Assembly: GCA_963703165.1 (NCBI GenBank)
Contig: OY969798.1
Span: 186,001-250,000 of the forward strand
DNA from: JBQTKD01 sp963703165
Lineage (GTDB): Bacteria > Actinomycetota > Actinomycetes > Sporichthyales > Sporichthyaceae
Direction: 5' to 3'
DNA: 64,000 nt
The notes beneath the pieces are model-generated. The model was not told the DNA's origin and made no database searches. It saw only the letters and a program-made list of their open reading frames with translations. The position numbers and the translations under genes are program-made. Every line of letters begins with the position of its first letter. Within the stretch, counting starts at the first letter, position 1. Positions 41,808 through 50,024 of the stretch are shown one piece after another.

Positions 41808-42990
41808 GGTCGTGGTCGCAGGGGTCGGCATGATCCCGTTCGCCAAGCCGGGCACGTCCGACCCCTACGACGCGATGGGCGAGGCCGCCGCGCGCGCCGC
41901 TCTCGCCGACTCGGGTCTGGACTACCAGCGGGTGCAGCAGGCCTACGTGGGCTACGTGTACGGCGACTCCACGTCGGGCCAGGCCGCGCTCTACGGCGTC
42001 GGCCTGTCCGGGATTCCGATCGTCAACGTGAACAACAACTGCTCCACCGGATCCTCCGCGTTGTGGCTGGCTCGGCAGGCCGTCGCGTCGGGCATGGTGG
42101 ACTGCGTTCTCGCGCTGGGCTTCGAGCAGATGCGCAAGGGCGCCCTCAACGCGATTTTCGACGACCGGCCGGACGCACTGGGCCGCACCAACGACGCGAT
42201 GGACCGCATCCAGACCCGGACCGAGGCCCCGCCGGCCGCCCAGATGTTCGGCGGTGCGGGCGCCGAGTACGCCGAGCGCTACGACGTCGACCCGGCGCTG
42301 TTCGCGAAGATCTCCGTCAAGGCACGACGCCACGCCGCCAACAACCCCTACGCGGTGTTCCGCGATCTCGTCACCGAGGACGAGGTGCTGAACTCCCCGC
42401 ACATCTACGGCCCCCTGACCCGTCTCCAGTGCTGCCCGCCGACCTGCGGCGCGGCCGCGGCGGTCATCTGCAGTGCGGAGTTCGCCGCACGCCACGACGT
42501 GCCCGCACCGATCCGGATCCGGGCCCAGGCGATGACGACGGACGGTCCCGGCACCTTCGACGCGGGGACGTCGATGATCAACCTCGTCGGCTACGAGATG
42601 GCGAAACGGGCGGCCGACCAGGTCTACCGGGACGCGGGCGTCGACCCCCTGGACATCCGGGTCGCCGAACTGCACGACTGCTTCTCCACCAACGAGGTCC
42701 TGAGCTACGAGTCGCTCGGACTCGTCGAGGAGGGCGGCGCCGAGAAGTTCGTGCTCTCCGGCGACAACACCTACGGCGGGCGGGTCGTCACCAATCCATC
42801 CGGTGGCCTGCTGTCCAAGGGCCACCCGCTCGGCGCGACCGGTCTGGCGCAGTGCACCGAGTTGGTGTGGCAGCTGCGCGGTACCGCCGGGGCTCGTCAG
42901 GTCGAAGGGGGTCCCCCGCTCGCCCTGCAGCACAACCTGGGTCTGGGCGGCGCGTGTGTGGTCACCCTCTACGAACGGATGGGCCGATGA
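41800..42990 (+). CDS. SCP-x type thiolase
   Basis: The product is 396 residues. The nucleophilic Cys81 is in NNNCSTGSSAL, typical of SCP-x/lipid-transfer thiolases. The HDCFSTNE and GGLLSKGHPLGATG motifs are present, with the C-terminal GLGGACVVTLY. SCP-x thiolases cleave 3-oxoacyl-CoA, notably branched-chain and sterol side-chain substrates. It overlaps the dehydrogenase gene upstream and the MaoC-like gene downstream (ATGA), so it belongs to one tightly coupled beta-oxidation operon. Confidence 0.92.
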   Translation: MSEVVVAGVGMIPFAKPGTSDPYDAMGEAAARAALADSGLDYQRVQQAYVGYVYGDSTSGQAALYGVGLSGIPIVNVNNNCSTGSSALWLARQAVASGMVDCVLALGFEQMRKGALNAIFDDRPDALGRTNDAMDRIQTRTEAPPAAQMFGGAGAEYAERYDVDPALFAKISVKARRHAANNPYAVFRDLVTEDEVLNSPHIYGPLTRLQCCPPTCGAAAAVICSAEFAARHDVPAPIRIRAQAMTTDGPGTFDAGTSMINLVGYEMAKRAADQVYRDAGVDPLDIRVAELHDCFSTNEVLSYESLGLVEEGGAEKFVLSGDNTYGGRVVTNPSGGLLSKGHPLGATGLAQCTELVWQLRGTAGARQVEGGPPLALQHNLGLGGACVVTLYERMGR

Positions 42991-43445
42991 GCTTCGCGCA
43001 CGCCGTCGGGCGGCAGACCTCGCCCGTCGAGTCGGTGATCGAGCGCGGCCGCCTGCGCCTGTTCGCTCGATCGATCGGCGAAACCGATCCCGTGTACTTC
43101 GATGTGACGGCGGCTCAGGCGGCCGGCCACCGCGACCTGCTGGTCCCGCCCACCTTCCTGTTCGGGTTGGAACTGGAAGGACCCGACCCCGTCGCCTGGA
43201 TCGAGGACCTCGGTGTCGACCTGCGTTCGATCCTGCACGGGGAGCAGGAGTTCACCTACCTCGCTCCGGTGTACGCGGGCGACACCCTGCGCGCCGCCAG
43301 CACCCTCGTCGACACGTTCGAGAAGAAGGGCGGCGCCTTGAAGTTCCTGGTCCGGGCGACCGAGGTGACCCGCGACGGCACCGTCGTGGCCCGCCTGCAG
43401 ACCATCCTGGTCGTCCGCGAGCTCAGCCCCGTGGGGAGCGCGTGA
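42987..43445 (+). CDS. FAS1-type/MaoC N-domain dehydratase subunit
   Basis: The product is 152 residues with a single hot-dog fold: ARSIGETDPVYFDVTAA, then LVPPTFLFG, then GEQEFTYLAPVYAGDTL. The fold is that of HadA-like or FAS1_DH regions, which pair with a catalytic MaoC partner. The partner is the next gene, overlapping at TGATG. Together they would hydrate 2-enoyl-CoA. The residue corresponding to the catalytic His is Tyr (PVYFD), consistent with a structural subunit. Confidence 0.88.
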   Translation: MSFAHAVGRQTSPVESVIERGRLRLFARSIGETDPVYFDVTAAQAAGHRDLLVPPTFLFGLELEGPDPVAWIEDLGVDLRSILHGEQEFTYLAPVYAGDTLRAASTLVDTFEKKGGALKFLVRATEVTRDGTVVARLQTILVVRELSPVGSA

Positions 43446-43855
43446 TGGCGACGCTCGAGGTGAGCGCGGGAACGGTCCTCGTCCCGCTCACCGGGCCGAC
43501 CCTCGACCGCACCGTGCTCGCGTACTTCGCGGGGGGCTCCGGGGACCTCAACCCGATTCACCTCGACATCGACGTCGCCCGTTCCGCCGGGCTCGAGGAC
43601 GTGTTCGCGCAGGGAATGCTCTCCATGGCGGTGCTCGGGCGCCTGCTCACCGGTTGGGTCCCCCAGAGCAGCATCCGGTCCTTCCGCGTCCGATTCGCCT
43701 CCATCACTCCGGTCAATGCACGCCCGACCTGCCACGGCACCGTCGTCTCCGTCGAGGACGTCGACGGCGAGACCAGGGCCACGATCGACCTGTCCGTCCG
43801 GTTGGCCGACGACACGGTGACCCTCACCGGAACCGCAGTCGTCGCCCTCATCTGA
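43445..43855 (+). CDS. MaoC-like enoyl-CoA hydratase, catalytic subunit
   Basis: The product is 136 residues. The hydratase motif GDLNPIHLDIDVARSAG supplies catalytic Asp and His, followed by FAQGMLSMAVLGRL. It is the HadB-like partner of the preceding subunit; the two genes overlap by one base. The expected reaction is hydration of trans-2-enoyl-CoA from the ACAD step. Confidence 0.92.
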   Translation: MATLEVSAGTVLVPLTGPTLDRTVLAYFAGGSGDLNPIHLDIDVARSAGLEDVFAQGMLSMAVLGRLLTGWVPQSSIRSFRVRFASITPVNARPTCHGTVVSVEDVDGETRATIDLSVRLADDTVTLTGTAVVALI

Positions 43856-43870
43856 GCAAGAGGAGAAGCA

Positions 43871-44698
43871 GTGGGAAAGCTCGACGGCAAGGTGGCGTTG
43901 GTGTCCGGCTCCGGCCGCGGGATTGGGCGCGAGATCGCGCTCAAACTCGCAGCTGACGGAGCATCAGTTGTCGTGAACGATCTCGACGCCGAGCCGGCCA
44001 AGGAGACCGTGGCCGCCATCGAGGCGGCCGGCGGACAAGCGGTGGCGTGCGTGGGAAGCGTGACGGAGACCGGATTCGCCGAGCGGTTCGTGCAGACCGG
44101 CGAAGAAGCCTTCGGCGGTCTCGACATCGTCGTCAACAACGCCGGGTACACCTGGGACTCGGTCATCCAGAAGATGTCCGACGAGCAGTGGGACACCATT
44201 CTCGACCTGCACCTCAAAGCCCCGTTCCAGATCCTGCGGGCCGCGCAGCCGGTGATCTCCCGGGCGGTCAAGGCCGCCCAGCAGGCCGGCGAACCGGTGC
44301 CGTGCCGCAAGGTCGTGAACATCTCCTCGGTCGCCGGACTCGGCGGCAACGTCGGGCAGAGCAACTACTCCGCTGCCAAGATGGGGCTCGTCGGGCTCAC
44401 CAAGACCCTGGCGAAGGAGTGGGGCCGGTACAACGTCACCGTCAACTGCGTGGCGTTCGGGTTCATCCTGACGCGCCTCACCGAGGTCGCCGCGGGCGGC
44501 GCGACGCTGAAGGTCGACGGTCGCGACCTCAAGGTCGGGGTCAACCCGGAGTTCCTCGAGCAGGCCAAGTCCGTCATCCCCCTGGGCCGCCCCGGGACGC
44601 CGACGGAGGCAGCCGGTGCCGCGTACTTGTTCTGCATCCCGGAGTCGGACTACGTCAGCGGCGAGGTGCTGCTCTGCGGCGGCGGATACCGCATCTGA
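43871..44698 (+). CDS. SDR, MFE-2/17-beta-HSD4-like 3-hydroxyacyl-CoA dehydrogenase
   Basis: The product is 275 residues from GTG 43871 with AGGAG upstream. Motifs: SGSGRGIGREIA, NDLDAEPA (NAD-preferring Asp after beta-2), NNAG, catalytic Ser in NISSVAGLGG, and YSAAKMGL. The sequence resembles the dehydrogenase domain of peroxisomal multifunctional enzyme 2, which oxidises (3R)-hydroxyacyl-CoA made by a MaoC-type hydratase. With SCP-x and AMACR in the regulon it completes a branched-chain beta-oxidation set. Confidence 0.9.
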   Translation: MGKLDGKVALVSGSGRGIGREIALKLAADGASVVVNDLDAEPAKETVAAIEAAGGQAVACVGSVTETGFAERFVQTGEEAFGGLDIVVNNAGYTWDSVIQKMSDEQWDTILDLHLKAPFQILRAAQPVISRAVKAAQQAGEPVPCRKVVNISSVAGLGGNVGQSNYSAAKMGLVGLTKTLAKEWGRYNVTVNCVAFGFILTRLTEVAAGGATLKVDGRDLKVGVNPEFLEQAKSVIPLGRPGTPTEAAGAAYLFCIPESDYVSGEVLLCGGGYRI

Positions 44699-45658
44699 AT
44701 GGATCCCGAATTCGCCGCGCTGCTGGCGATCCTTCCCAGGTTCGACCTGACGGACGTCGCGAAGTTGCGCGCCGTCATCGAGCAGGCCAGGCCTCGCAGA
44801 CCGATGGCCGCCCATCCCGACGTCGCGATCCGGCACGAGACGATTCCCGGCCGCCACGGCGGCCCAGCGGTTGACATCCGGTTGTACTCACCGTCCGAGC
44901 GCTCCGGTCCAGTCCCCGGGGTGGTGTGGTGCCACGGCGGCGGATTCATCATGGGGTCCCCGGACAGCGACCATGCGCGTTGTCTGCGGTACGCCGCGGG
45001 GGCCGGCGTGGTGGTCGTCTCGCCGGACTATCGCCTCGCACCGGAGCACCGCTTCCCCGCGGGCCTCGACGACTGCTCCGCGGCACTGGACTGGCTCGTG
45101 GCCGAAGCGGAGGCGCTGGGCGTCGATCCGGCTCGGGTGGCGGTCGGTGGCACCAGCGCGGGCGCTGCCCTGGCGGCCGGAATGGCTCTGCGGGAACGCG
45201 ATCGCGGCGGAGCGGCACCTGCACTACTGGTGCTGGTGTGCCCGGTCACCGACAATCGCTTGACCTCCGCATCGATCCGTCAGTTCCGGGACCTCCCGGG
45301 TTGGAACGGAACAGCTTCGGAACTGATGTGGCGTCACTATCTTCCGACCGACGGCGCTGTATTCACGTACGCGGCACCCAATCGCGCACAGTCTCTCCGT
45401 GGTCTGCCGCCGACCCACATCACCATCGCCGAACTCGATCCCCTCAGGGACGAGGGCCTTGGGTTCGCGGAACGACTGCGGCAGGACGGCGTGCCGACAA
45501 CAGTGCGGCTCTACGCCGACGTGCCACACGGATTCGACAGTCTGTTGCCCTCTTCGGACATCTCCACCCGCAGCGTCGACGCGCAGATCCGGGCGCTGAA
45601 CGATCACCTGGGACACGACCGCTCGGCGAGCGCCCCTCCGGCTACAGTTGCCCGCTGA
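44699..45658 (+). CDS. Alpha/beta hydrolase, hormone-sensitive-lipase type
   Basis: The product is 319 residues. The oxyanion motif HGGGFIMGS is at about residues 79-87, the nucleophile Ser is in GGTSAGAAL, the Asp in LDPLRDEG and the His in VPHGFDS. This is an HSL-family esterase. The ATG directly follows the SDR stop, so it is the last gene of the operon. An esterase or lactonase would act on the product of a Baeyer-Villiger step. Confidence 0.92.
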   Translation: MDPEFAALLAILPRFDLTDVAKLRAVIEQARPRRPMAAHPDVAIRHETIPGRHGGPAVDIRLYSPSERSGPVPGVVWCHGGGFIMGSPDSDHARCLRYAAGAGVVVVSPDYRLAPEHRFPAGLDDCSAALDWLVAEAEALGVDPARVAVGGTSAGAALAAGMALRERDRGGAAPALLVLVCPVTDNRLTSASIRQFRDLPGWNGTASELMWRHYLPTDGAVFTYAAPNRAQSLRGLPPTHITIAELDPLRDEGLGFAERLRQDGVPTTVRLYADVPHGFDSLLPSSDISTRSVDAQIRALNDHLGHDRSASAPPATVAR

Positions 45659-45769
45659 CGTCATACGAAGTGATCGGTTCGTACTGCCGGACTCGCCCGC
45701 AGGAGGCTGCGGCGGACATCGTCGGATCCGCCGTCCAGACCGGCCCGCTGCGAAGGGATGGGGGGTACT

Positions 45770-45889
45770 GCTGTCTGTTTCCTGGGTCACCAGAGTCGCG
45801 TCCGCGCCCGCCGGCAGCGCTGACTCCGTGATCCGCTCGGCATTGTCTTTGTCGAACAACGTCTCGGCGTCGGAGACCACGACGAGCAT
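45770..45889 (-). pseudogene. Alpha/beta-hydrolase C-terminal fragment
   Basis: The reverse-strand frame gives MLVVVSDAETLFDKDNAER followed by ITESALPAGADATLV. This resembles the region around the catalytic Asp of alpha/beta hydrolases (V-V-V-x-D-x-D-x-L-F-D-x-D-N-A-E). No hydrolase sequence precedes or follows it, so it is probably a fragment left by rearrangement. The frame continues, but its composition becomes random-looking. Confidence 0.35.
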
Positions 45890-46035
45890 CGGGGAAGTCG
45901 GGTTAGATCAGCGTGCAACGACTGGGCGAGCAGAATGTTCCCTTGGCGCCCCGCCCAGGTAGAGGTGGTCGGCTGGCGCGATGCCCGGGTTCGCGACCCG
46001 CGCGGGCGCCGGAGCGCGCCTCGGGATCTGGCCAG

Positions 46036-46103
46036 AAACTGAGGAGAGCCACCCGAAGGTGGCTCTGACCTGCGTAAACGTGGTCGGGCTGACAGGATTT
46101 GAA
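46036..46103. repeat. Left 68-bp direct repeat with tRNA-Pro 3' end (att-like)
   Basis: Identical over 68 bases to 54787-54854. It contains a hairpin (46045-46066: nine-pair stem around CGAA), then a spacer, then the CCA end, acceptor strand and part of the T-arm of tRNA-Pro in reverse orientation. Beyond 46103 the tRNA sequence is lost. It looks like the duplicated half of an attachment site. Confidence 0.85.
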
Positions 46104-46324
46104 GCTAGAACCTCCGGGATGAGAGCGGCGGATTCACCGGAGCTTCACGGCGACCAAGCGAATGACGTTCGCGCCCAACAGCGCCACTGCGGCGACGAGA
46201 GCGAGGATCAGGTGGAGTCGATCTCACCGCGTCACCTCCCCAAGTCACCGTTGATCAACTTAGTCTGATGGCAAATCAGATCTCATTGTGCTGATCGACC
46301 CGATAGGCCGAATAGGCCGACAGG

Positions 46325-46441
46325 TTAGGCGCGGCGTAGTCGAAAGAGGCTGCCGATGTAGAAATCCTGCGCCGGCGCGCGCTTGTCGACCTTGCGCTTG
46401 TCCGCACCGATGGGCAACACCACCGGGTTTAGCGACGGCAC
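46325..46441 (-). pseudogene. DUF6884-like N-terminal fragment
   Basis: A 38-residue reverse-strand frame from GTG 46441 to TAA 46325 reads PVVLPIGADKRKVDKRAP then AQDFYIGSLFRLRRA. The AP-A-x-D-x-Y-x-G-x-L-F-R-x-x-R pattern is that of the start of DUF6884 proteins, small proteins common on mobile elements. The stop follows directly, so it is truncated. Confidence 0.4.
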
Positions 46442-46586
46442 CGGTCCTCAGCGCTCTGCGATCGGTAAGCGGTCGGCGTCATGCGGGCTCGAGGCGTCGG
46501 CTTACGGCGAGCGGCTTGAGGGTCCCGAGGTGGCGACCACCATCGCCCGTCGACGCGACACGCCGCGCGCTGTCGACAAAGGACCG

Positions 46587-48020
46587 TCAGCTCACTGCCT
46601 GCCGAACGGCAAAGCCTCCCGGCACGGCTTCGGCCATAAAGAGTTGCTGCGCGAGGGTCGCGGGATCGGCGACACGAACCAGGCCTCGTGGTCCGTCGAA
46701 CGCGGACCCGATCAGACGATCGGCGAGGTCGTCCGGATGCCACGACCGCGCTCGAAACGCAGCCCCGGCGACAAGGTGCACCGCCTCGTACACGGCCACG
46801 GAGAAGCTCGACGTGGGCGGGCTGCACTCACCGAACCGGCCGTAGTAGCGCTTCAGGAAGGCGTCGTTCGCGGCAGTGGTCAGGTCCGAGAAGTATCCGA
46901 AGACTCCCCACAACCCGGAGGCGGCGCGGTCGCCGATGTGTTCACGCGTGGAGTCGTCGATGGCCGGACCGAGTACCTGGCAATGCTCGTCGAGCCCGAG
47001 CTCCATGAACTGTCGGTGGAAGGCCGCGGCGTCGGTTCCGACGAACGTCGACAACACGTTCTCGGCACCGGATCGACGAATGGCCTCGAGCAGACGCGAG
47101 AACTCTCGCGTGCCGAGCGGAGCGAAGCTCTCCCCCACCACCTCGCCGCCCGCGGCGTCCACCAGGCGGCGGGCGCACGCGTGCGTCGCCCGCGGGAAGG
47201 AGTAGTCATTGCCCGCGAGGAACCACCGTCGAGTGCTGTGCTCCTTCATGAGCCACGGGATCGCGGGTTCGAGCTGGGTCGCGGGCCGCTCCCCCAACCG
47301 CAAGATCCGGCGGCTGGTCGGACCGCCTTCGTTGGTGTTGCAGTAGATCAACAGACCGCCCGCCGCCTCCACCACCGGCACGACGGCGTCGAAGCAGTTC
47401 GAGGTCCCCAGGAACAGGATCACCGGAGCGCCCTCGTCGTGCAGCAACCGGTGCGCTTCAGCCGCCGCGATCACGGGGTTCGTCCCGTCGTCACCGACGA
47501 CCAGTCGCAGTGGCGCACCCGTCGGCGGACCGTCGGTGTTGACCTCTTCGACCGCGAGCTGCGCCAGCCTCGTCGCGGCGCCGGCGCCCAGACTGCCCGA
47601 GCCGGACTGGCAGGTCAGCAGACCGATCGGGACACCCCCGGGTTCCCCCTCCGGGGCCAGCACGTTCCCCCGTCGACGGAGCAGCCACCGCATGGCCTCC
47701 TGCGGAACGGTGACCACGATCCGAAGCCGGGACCCACCAGTCACGGGGGTGACCGTGCAGACGACGCGGCCGCGCCACGGGCTCTCCTGCTCGATCACCA
47801 ACTTGCGTGGCCGGGACACGTGCGTGATCCGACCGGCGCCCTGCAGGACCCCGCCGTAGGCGGCGCCCATCGGTAGCTCCAGTCGCACGACCGATCCGCG
47901 CCGGACCGCGTCGCAGGACGCCCCGAGAAGCCCGCCCTGGTCCGGGGCGCACAGCAACTCGAACACCGTCTCCGGTGGGGCCTCGATGACCTCCTCCTCC
48001 ACCAGAGTGAGATCCGCCAT
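46587..48020 (-). CDS. SRPBCC domain fused to AmiC/NhlC-type amide-binding regulator
   Basis: The product is 477 residues from ATG 48020 (GAAGGG five bases upstream). Residues 1 to about 115 look like an SRPBCC/START-type ligand-binding fold (EEEVIEAPPETVFELLCAP, then SPWRGRVVCTVTPV). From about residue 130 (VPIGLLTCQSGSGSLGAGA) the chain is a type-I periplasmic-binding fold of the AmiC/urea-binding class, without a signal peptide, so it is cytoplasmic. AmiC controls amidase in Pseudomonas, and NhlC-type homologues accompany cobalt nitrile hydratase in Rhodococcus. The SRPBCC fusion is unusual. It is divergent from the ArsR gene. Confidence 0.82.
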   Translation of the reverse strand: MADLTLVEEEVIEAPPETVFELLCAPDQGGLLGASCDAVRRGSVVRLELPMGAAYGGVLQGAGRITHVSRPRKLVIEQESPWRGRVVCTVTPVTGGSRLRIVVTVPQEAMRWLLRRRGNVLAPEGEPGGVPIGLLTCQSGSGSLGAGAATRLAQLAVEEVNTDGPPTGAPLRLVVGDDGTNPVIAAAEAHRLLHDEGAPVILFLGTSNCFDAVVPVVEAAGGLLIYCNTNEGGPTSRRILRLGERPATQLEPAIPWLMKEHSTRRWFLAGNDYSFPRATHACARRLVDAAGGEVVGESFAPLGTREFSRLLEAIRRSGAENVLSTFVGTDAAAFHRQFMELGLDEHCQVLGPAIDDSTREHIGDRAASGLWGVFGYFSDLTTAANDAFLKRYYGRFGECSPPTSSFSVAVYEAVHLVAGAAFRARSWHPDDLADRLIGSAFDGPRGLVRVADPATLAQQLFMAEAVPGGFAVRQAVS

Positions 48021-48101
48021 CGCGCCCTTCCGCCTCCGTCGCTTCGGGTCATCCCGACGGTGCGACCGGGATGGCGTCAATCGTCGCCGCCGTTCGAGCG
48101 G

Positions 48102-48141
48102 TTGACAAGCCAGGCCAGGCCGTACTATGTCAATCAGACAT
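48102..48141 (+). promoter_or_regulatory. Promoter and palindrome upstream of ArsR gene
   Basis: TTGACA (48102-48107) and TACTAT (48123-48128) form a -35/-10-like pair with a short 15-base spacer. The perfect inverted repeat ATGTC-AATCA-GACAT (48127-48141) overlaps the -10 and is a likely operator for autorepression. Confidence 0.5.
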
Positions 48142-48166
48142 CACGCGTCGACGTATTGGAGAGTCC

Positions 48167-48568
48167 GTGGCTGCTTCCGGCAACGAGGCCTTCGAGGCGT
48201 TGGCCGACCCGACGCGCCGCACGATCCTGCAGCTCCTGCGCGCGCAGGGCGAGATCACCGCCGGCGAGATCGGGGCGCAGGTGGACGCGGTCAGCCGGAC
48301 CGCGGTGTCCGCCCACCTGCGGGTCCTGCGCACCGCCGGGCTCATCAGCGAGCGCAAGCAGGGGCGCTACCGCCTGTACTCCCTCGAACCGGAGGCCGCC
48401 GACGAAGTGGTCGCCTTCCTGGCCGACCTCTACTCCAGTTCGCTCGGCGCCTTCAAAGCGAAGGCAGAGAAGACCGCGAAGGCCCGACCCTCGAGCACCG
48501 AGGGCTCCGTCGCCAAGGCGGTCGCCCGGCGCCGCGGCTCCTCCCCTCGCGCCGACCGAACCGCGTAA
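48167..48568 (+). CDS. ArsR family regulator, NhlD-like
   Basis: The product is 133 residues from GTG 48167 with GGAGAG upstream. The winged HTH is at about residues 10-85 (ALADPTRRTILQLLRAQ, then TAGEIGAQVDAVSRTAVSA). The metal-binding ELCVCD motif of ArsR/SmtB sensors is absent, so it is probably not a metal sensor. The tail is Lys/Ala/Arg-rich. In Rhodococcus low-molecular-weight nitrile hydratase clusters an ArsR-like NhlD and an AmiC-like NhlC control expression, and the same pair is present here. Confidence 0.88.
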   Translation: MAASGNEAFEALADPTRRTILQLLRAQGEITAGEIGAQVDAVSRTAVSAHLRVLRTAGLISERKQGRYRLYSLEPEAADEVVAFLADLYSSSLGAFKAKAEKTAKARPSSTEGSVAKAVARRRGSSPRADRTA

Positions 48569-48616
48569 CCCTCACCTCCGTCGCACGGTGCCGACGCGCC
48601 AATCTGACAACGCGCC

Positions 48617-48646
48617 TTGACATATTGTCCAGTGCCGAACCATAGT
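48617..48646 (+). promoter_or_regulatory. Candidate nitrile hydratase promoter with inverted repeat
   Basis: TTGACA (48617-48622) and CATAGT (48641-48646) with an 18-base spacer. The -35 overlaps GACA-TAT-TGTC (48619-48629), which shares its TGTC/GACA half-sites with the palindrome in front of the ArsR gene, so the ArsR protein may act here. Confidence 0.5.
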
Positions 48647-48689
48647 GAGCGCGTAGGAGGCCGGCAGGCGACGGTGCCGCGGAGGACAC

Positions 48690-49367
48690 ATGGACGGCGT
48701 GCACGATCTCGGTGGACTCGAAGGCTTCGGCGCCATCCATCCGAGCCCCGCCGAGCCGACCTTCCACTCCGACTGGGAACGCACGTCGTTCGCGATGCTG
48801 GTGCCGCTGCTGCTCAACGGGATGAACCTCGACGAACTGCGGTGGGGCATCGAGAAGATGCACCCCGTCGAGTACCTGTCCTCCCGTTACTACGAGCATT
48901 GGCTCCGCACGTTCGAGGACGCCGTCGTCGCCCATGGCTTGATCTCACGTACCGAGCTGGACGAGCGCGCCGCGCACTACCGCGAGAATCCGCACGCGCC
49001 GCTCCCGGACCGTGAGGACCCGGCACAGGCCGCCTTCATGCTCGAGGTCCTGCACGCCGGCGCCTCCCCCAAACGCGACGTGGACAGCGCGCCCCGCTAC
49101 TCGGTGGGAGACGCGGTGCGGATCCGCACTCCGCATCCGCACAACCACACCCGGACCGCGCGCTATGTCCGGGGCAAGCGCGGCGAGGTGACGCGGGTCT
49201 ACGACGCGTTCGTGCTGCCCGACAGCAACGCGCTCCACGCGGGCGAGAACCCGCAGTACGTCTACAACATTCAATTCAGCGCCGCCGAGATCTGGGGCGA
49301 CGAGGCGGCCGAGCCGGCGCAAGCCGTCCACTTCGACTGTTGGGAGTCCTACCTTGAGCCCGCATAG
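48690..49367 (+). CDS. nthB: Nitrile hydratase subunit beta
   Basis: The product is 225 residues, ATG with GGAGGACAC upstream. The N-terminus MDGVHDLGGLEGFGAI is the hallmark of NHase beta. The C-terminal SH3-like barrel includes VGDAVRIRTPHPHNHTR, RYVRGKRGEV and HFDCWESYLEP. With alpha it hydrates nitriles to amides. Beta precedes alpha, the order found in cobalt-type clusters; the genes overlap by 14 bases. Confidence 0.96.
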   Translation: MDGVHDLGGLEGFGAIHPSPAEPTFHSDWERTSFAMLVPLLLNGMNLDELRWGIEKMHPVEYLSSRYYEHWLRTFEDAVVAHGLISRTELDERAAHYRENPHAPLPDREDPAQAAFMLEVLHAGASPKRDVDSAPRYSVGDAVRIRTPHPHNHTRTARYVRGKRGEVTRVYDAFVLPDSNALHAGENPQYVYNIQFSAAEIWGDEAAEPAQAVHFDCWESYLEPA

Positions 49368-50022
49368 CGAGCAGACCGCCGGCTTCCTCGAGACATCCGC
49401 CGGTTCCCCACCGCCGGTCGCCGGCTCCTTCCCCGTGCCGGATGTCGAGTTGGCCGCGCGGGCCAAGGCCCTGGAAGCGTTGCTGATCGAGAAGGGCCTG
49501 CTCAGCGTCAAGGCGGTCGACAGGATCGCCGAGATGTACGAGAAGGAGGTCGGCCCGCACCTCGGAGCAAAGATTGTGGCCCGTGCGTGGTGCGACCCCG
49601 ACTTCAAGTCACGCCTGCTCGAGAACGCGACGACGGCCTGCCGGGAACTCGGCATCGGCGGCGTGCAGGGCGAGGAGATGGTGGTCGTCGAGAACACCCC
49701 CGACGTCCACAACGTCATCGTCTGCACGCTCTGCTCCTGCTATCCCTGGCCCACGCTCGGCCTCCCACCGAACTGGTACAAGTACCCGGCCTACCGCTCG
49801 CGGATCGTCAAGGAACCGCGGCGCGTGCTCCGGGACGAGTTCGGCATCGATCTACCGCCGACCACCGAGATCCGGGTCTGGGACTCCAGCGCTGAGGTGC
49901 GCTACTGGGTCCTGCCCGAACGACCGGCCGGGACGCAGGGCTTGAGCGAGGACGACCTGGCCGCTCTCGTCAACCGTGACTCGATGATCGGCGTCGGGCA
50001 ACCCGATCGAGTGGGGGGCTAG
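49354..50022 (+). CDS. nthA: Nitrile hydratase subunit alpha, cobalt type
   Basis: The product is 222 residues from TTG 49354, inside the beta 3' end, with GGGAG upstream. The metal-claw motif is VCTLCSC (Cys124, Thr125, Cys127, Ser128, Cys129). Thr after the first Cys marks the Co(III) class, against Ser in the Fe class, and the second and third Cys are the ones oxidised in the family. YPWPTLGLPPNWYKYPAYR is typical. Cobalt dependence agrees with CbtAB encoded four genes downstream. Confidence 0.96.
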   Translation: MSPHSEQTAGFLETSAGSPPPVAGSFPVPDVELAARAKALEALLIEKGLLSVKAVDRIAEMYEKEVGPHLGAKIVARAWCDPDFKSRLLENATTACRELGIGGVQGEEMVVVENTPDVHNVIVCTLCSCYPWPTLGLPPNWYKYPAYRSRIVKEPRRVLRDEFGIDLPPTTEIRVWDSSAEVRYWVLPERPAGTQGLSEDDLAALVNRDSMIGVGQPDRVGG

Positions 50023-50024
50023 CA

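Larger units (their letters stand above)
45659..46586. other. Gene-poor island boundary with gene fragments
   Basis: This 928-base stretch has no intact gene I can support. It contains a hydrolase fragment (45770-45889), the left 68-bp repeat with a truncated tRNA 3' end (46036-46103), a perfect inverted repeat TCTGAT-GGCAA-ATCAGA (46264-46280), a tandem ATAGGCCGA pair (46303-46320) and a DUF6884-like fragment (46325-46441). It looks like an insertion scar. Confidence 0.6.

Noticed and set aside
46081..46125. Second tRNA gene at the left repeat
   Set aside because: Only the CCA end, acceptor 3' strand and part of the T-arm are present; the anticodon and D arms are not there. It is a truncated duplicate.
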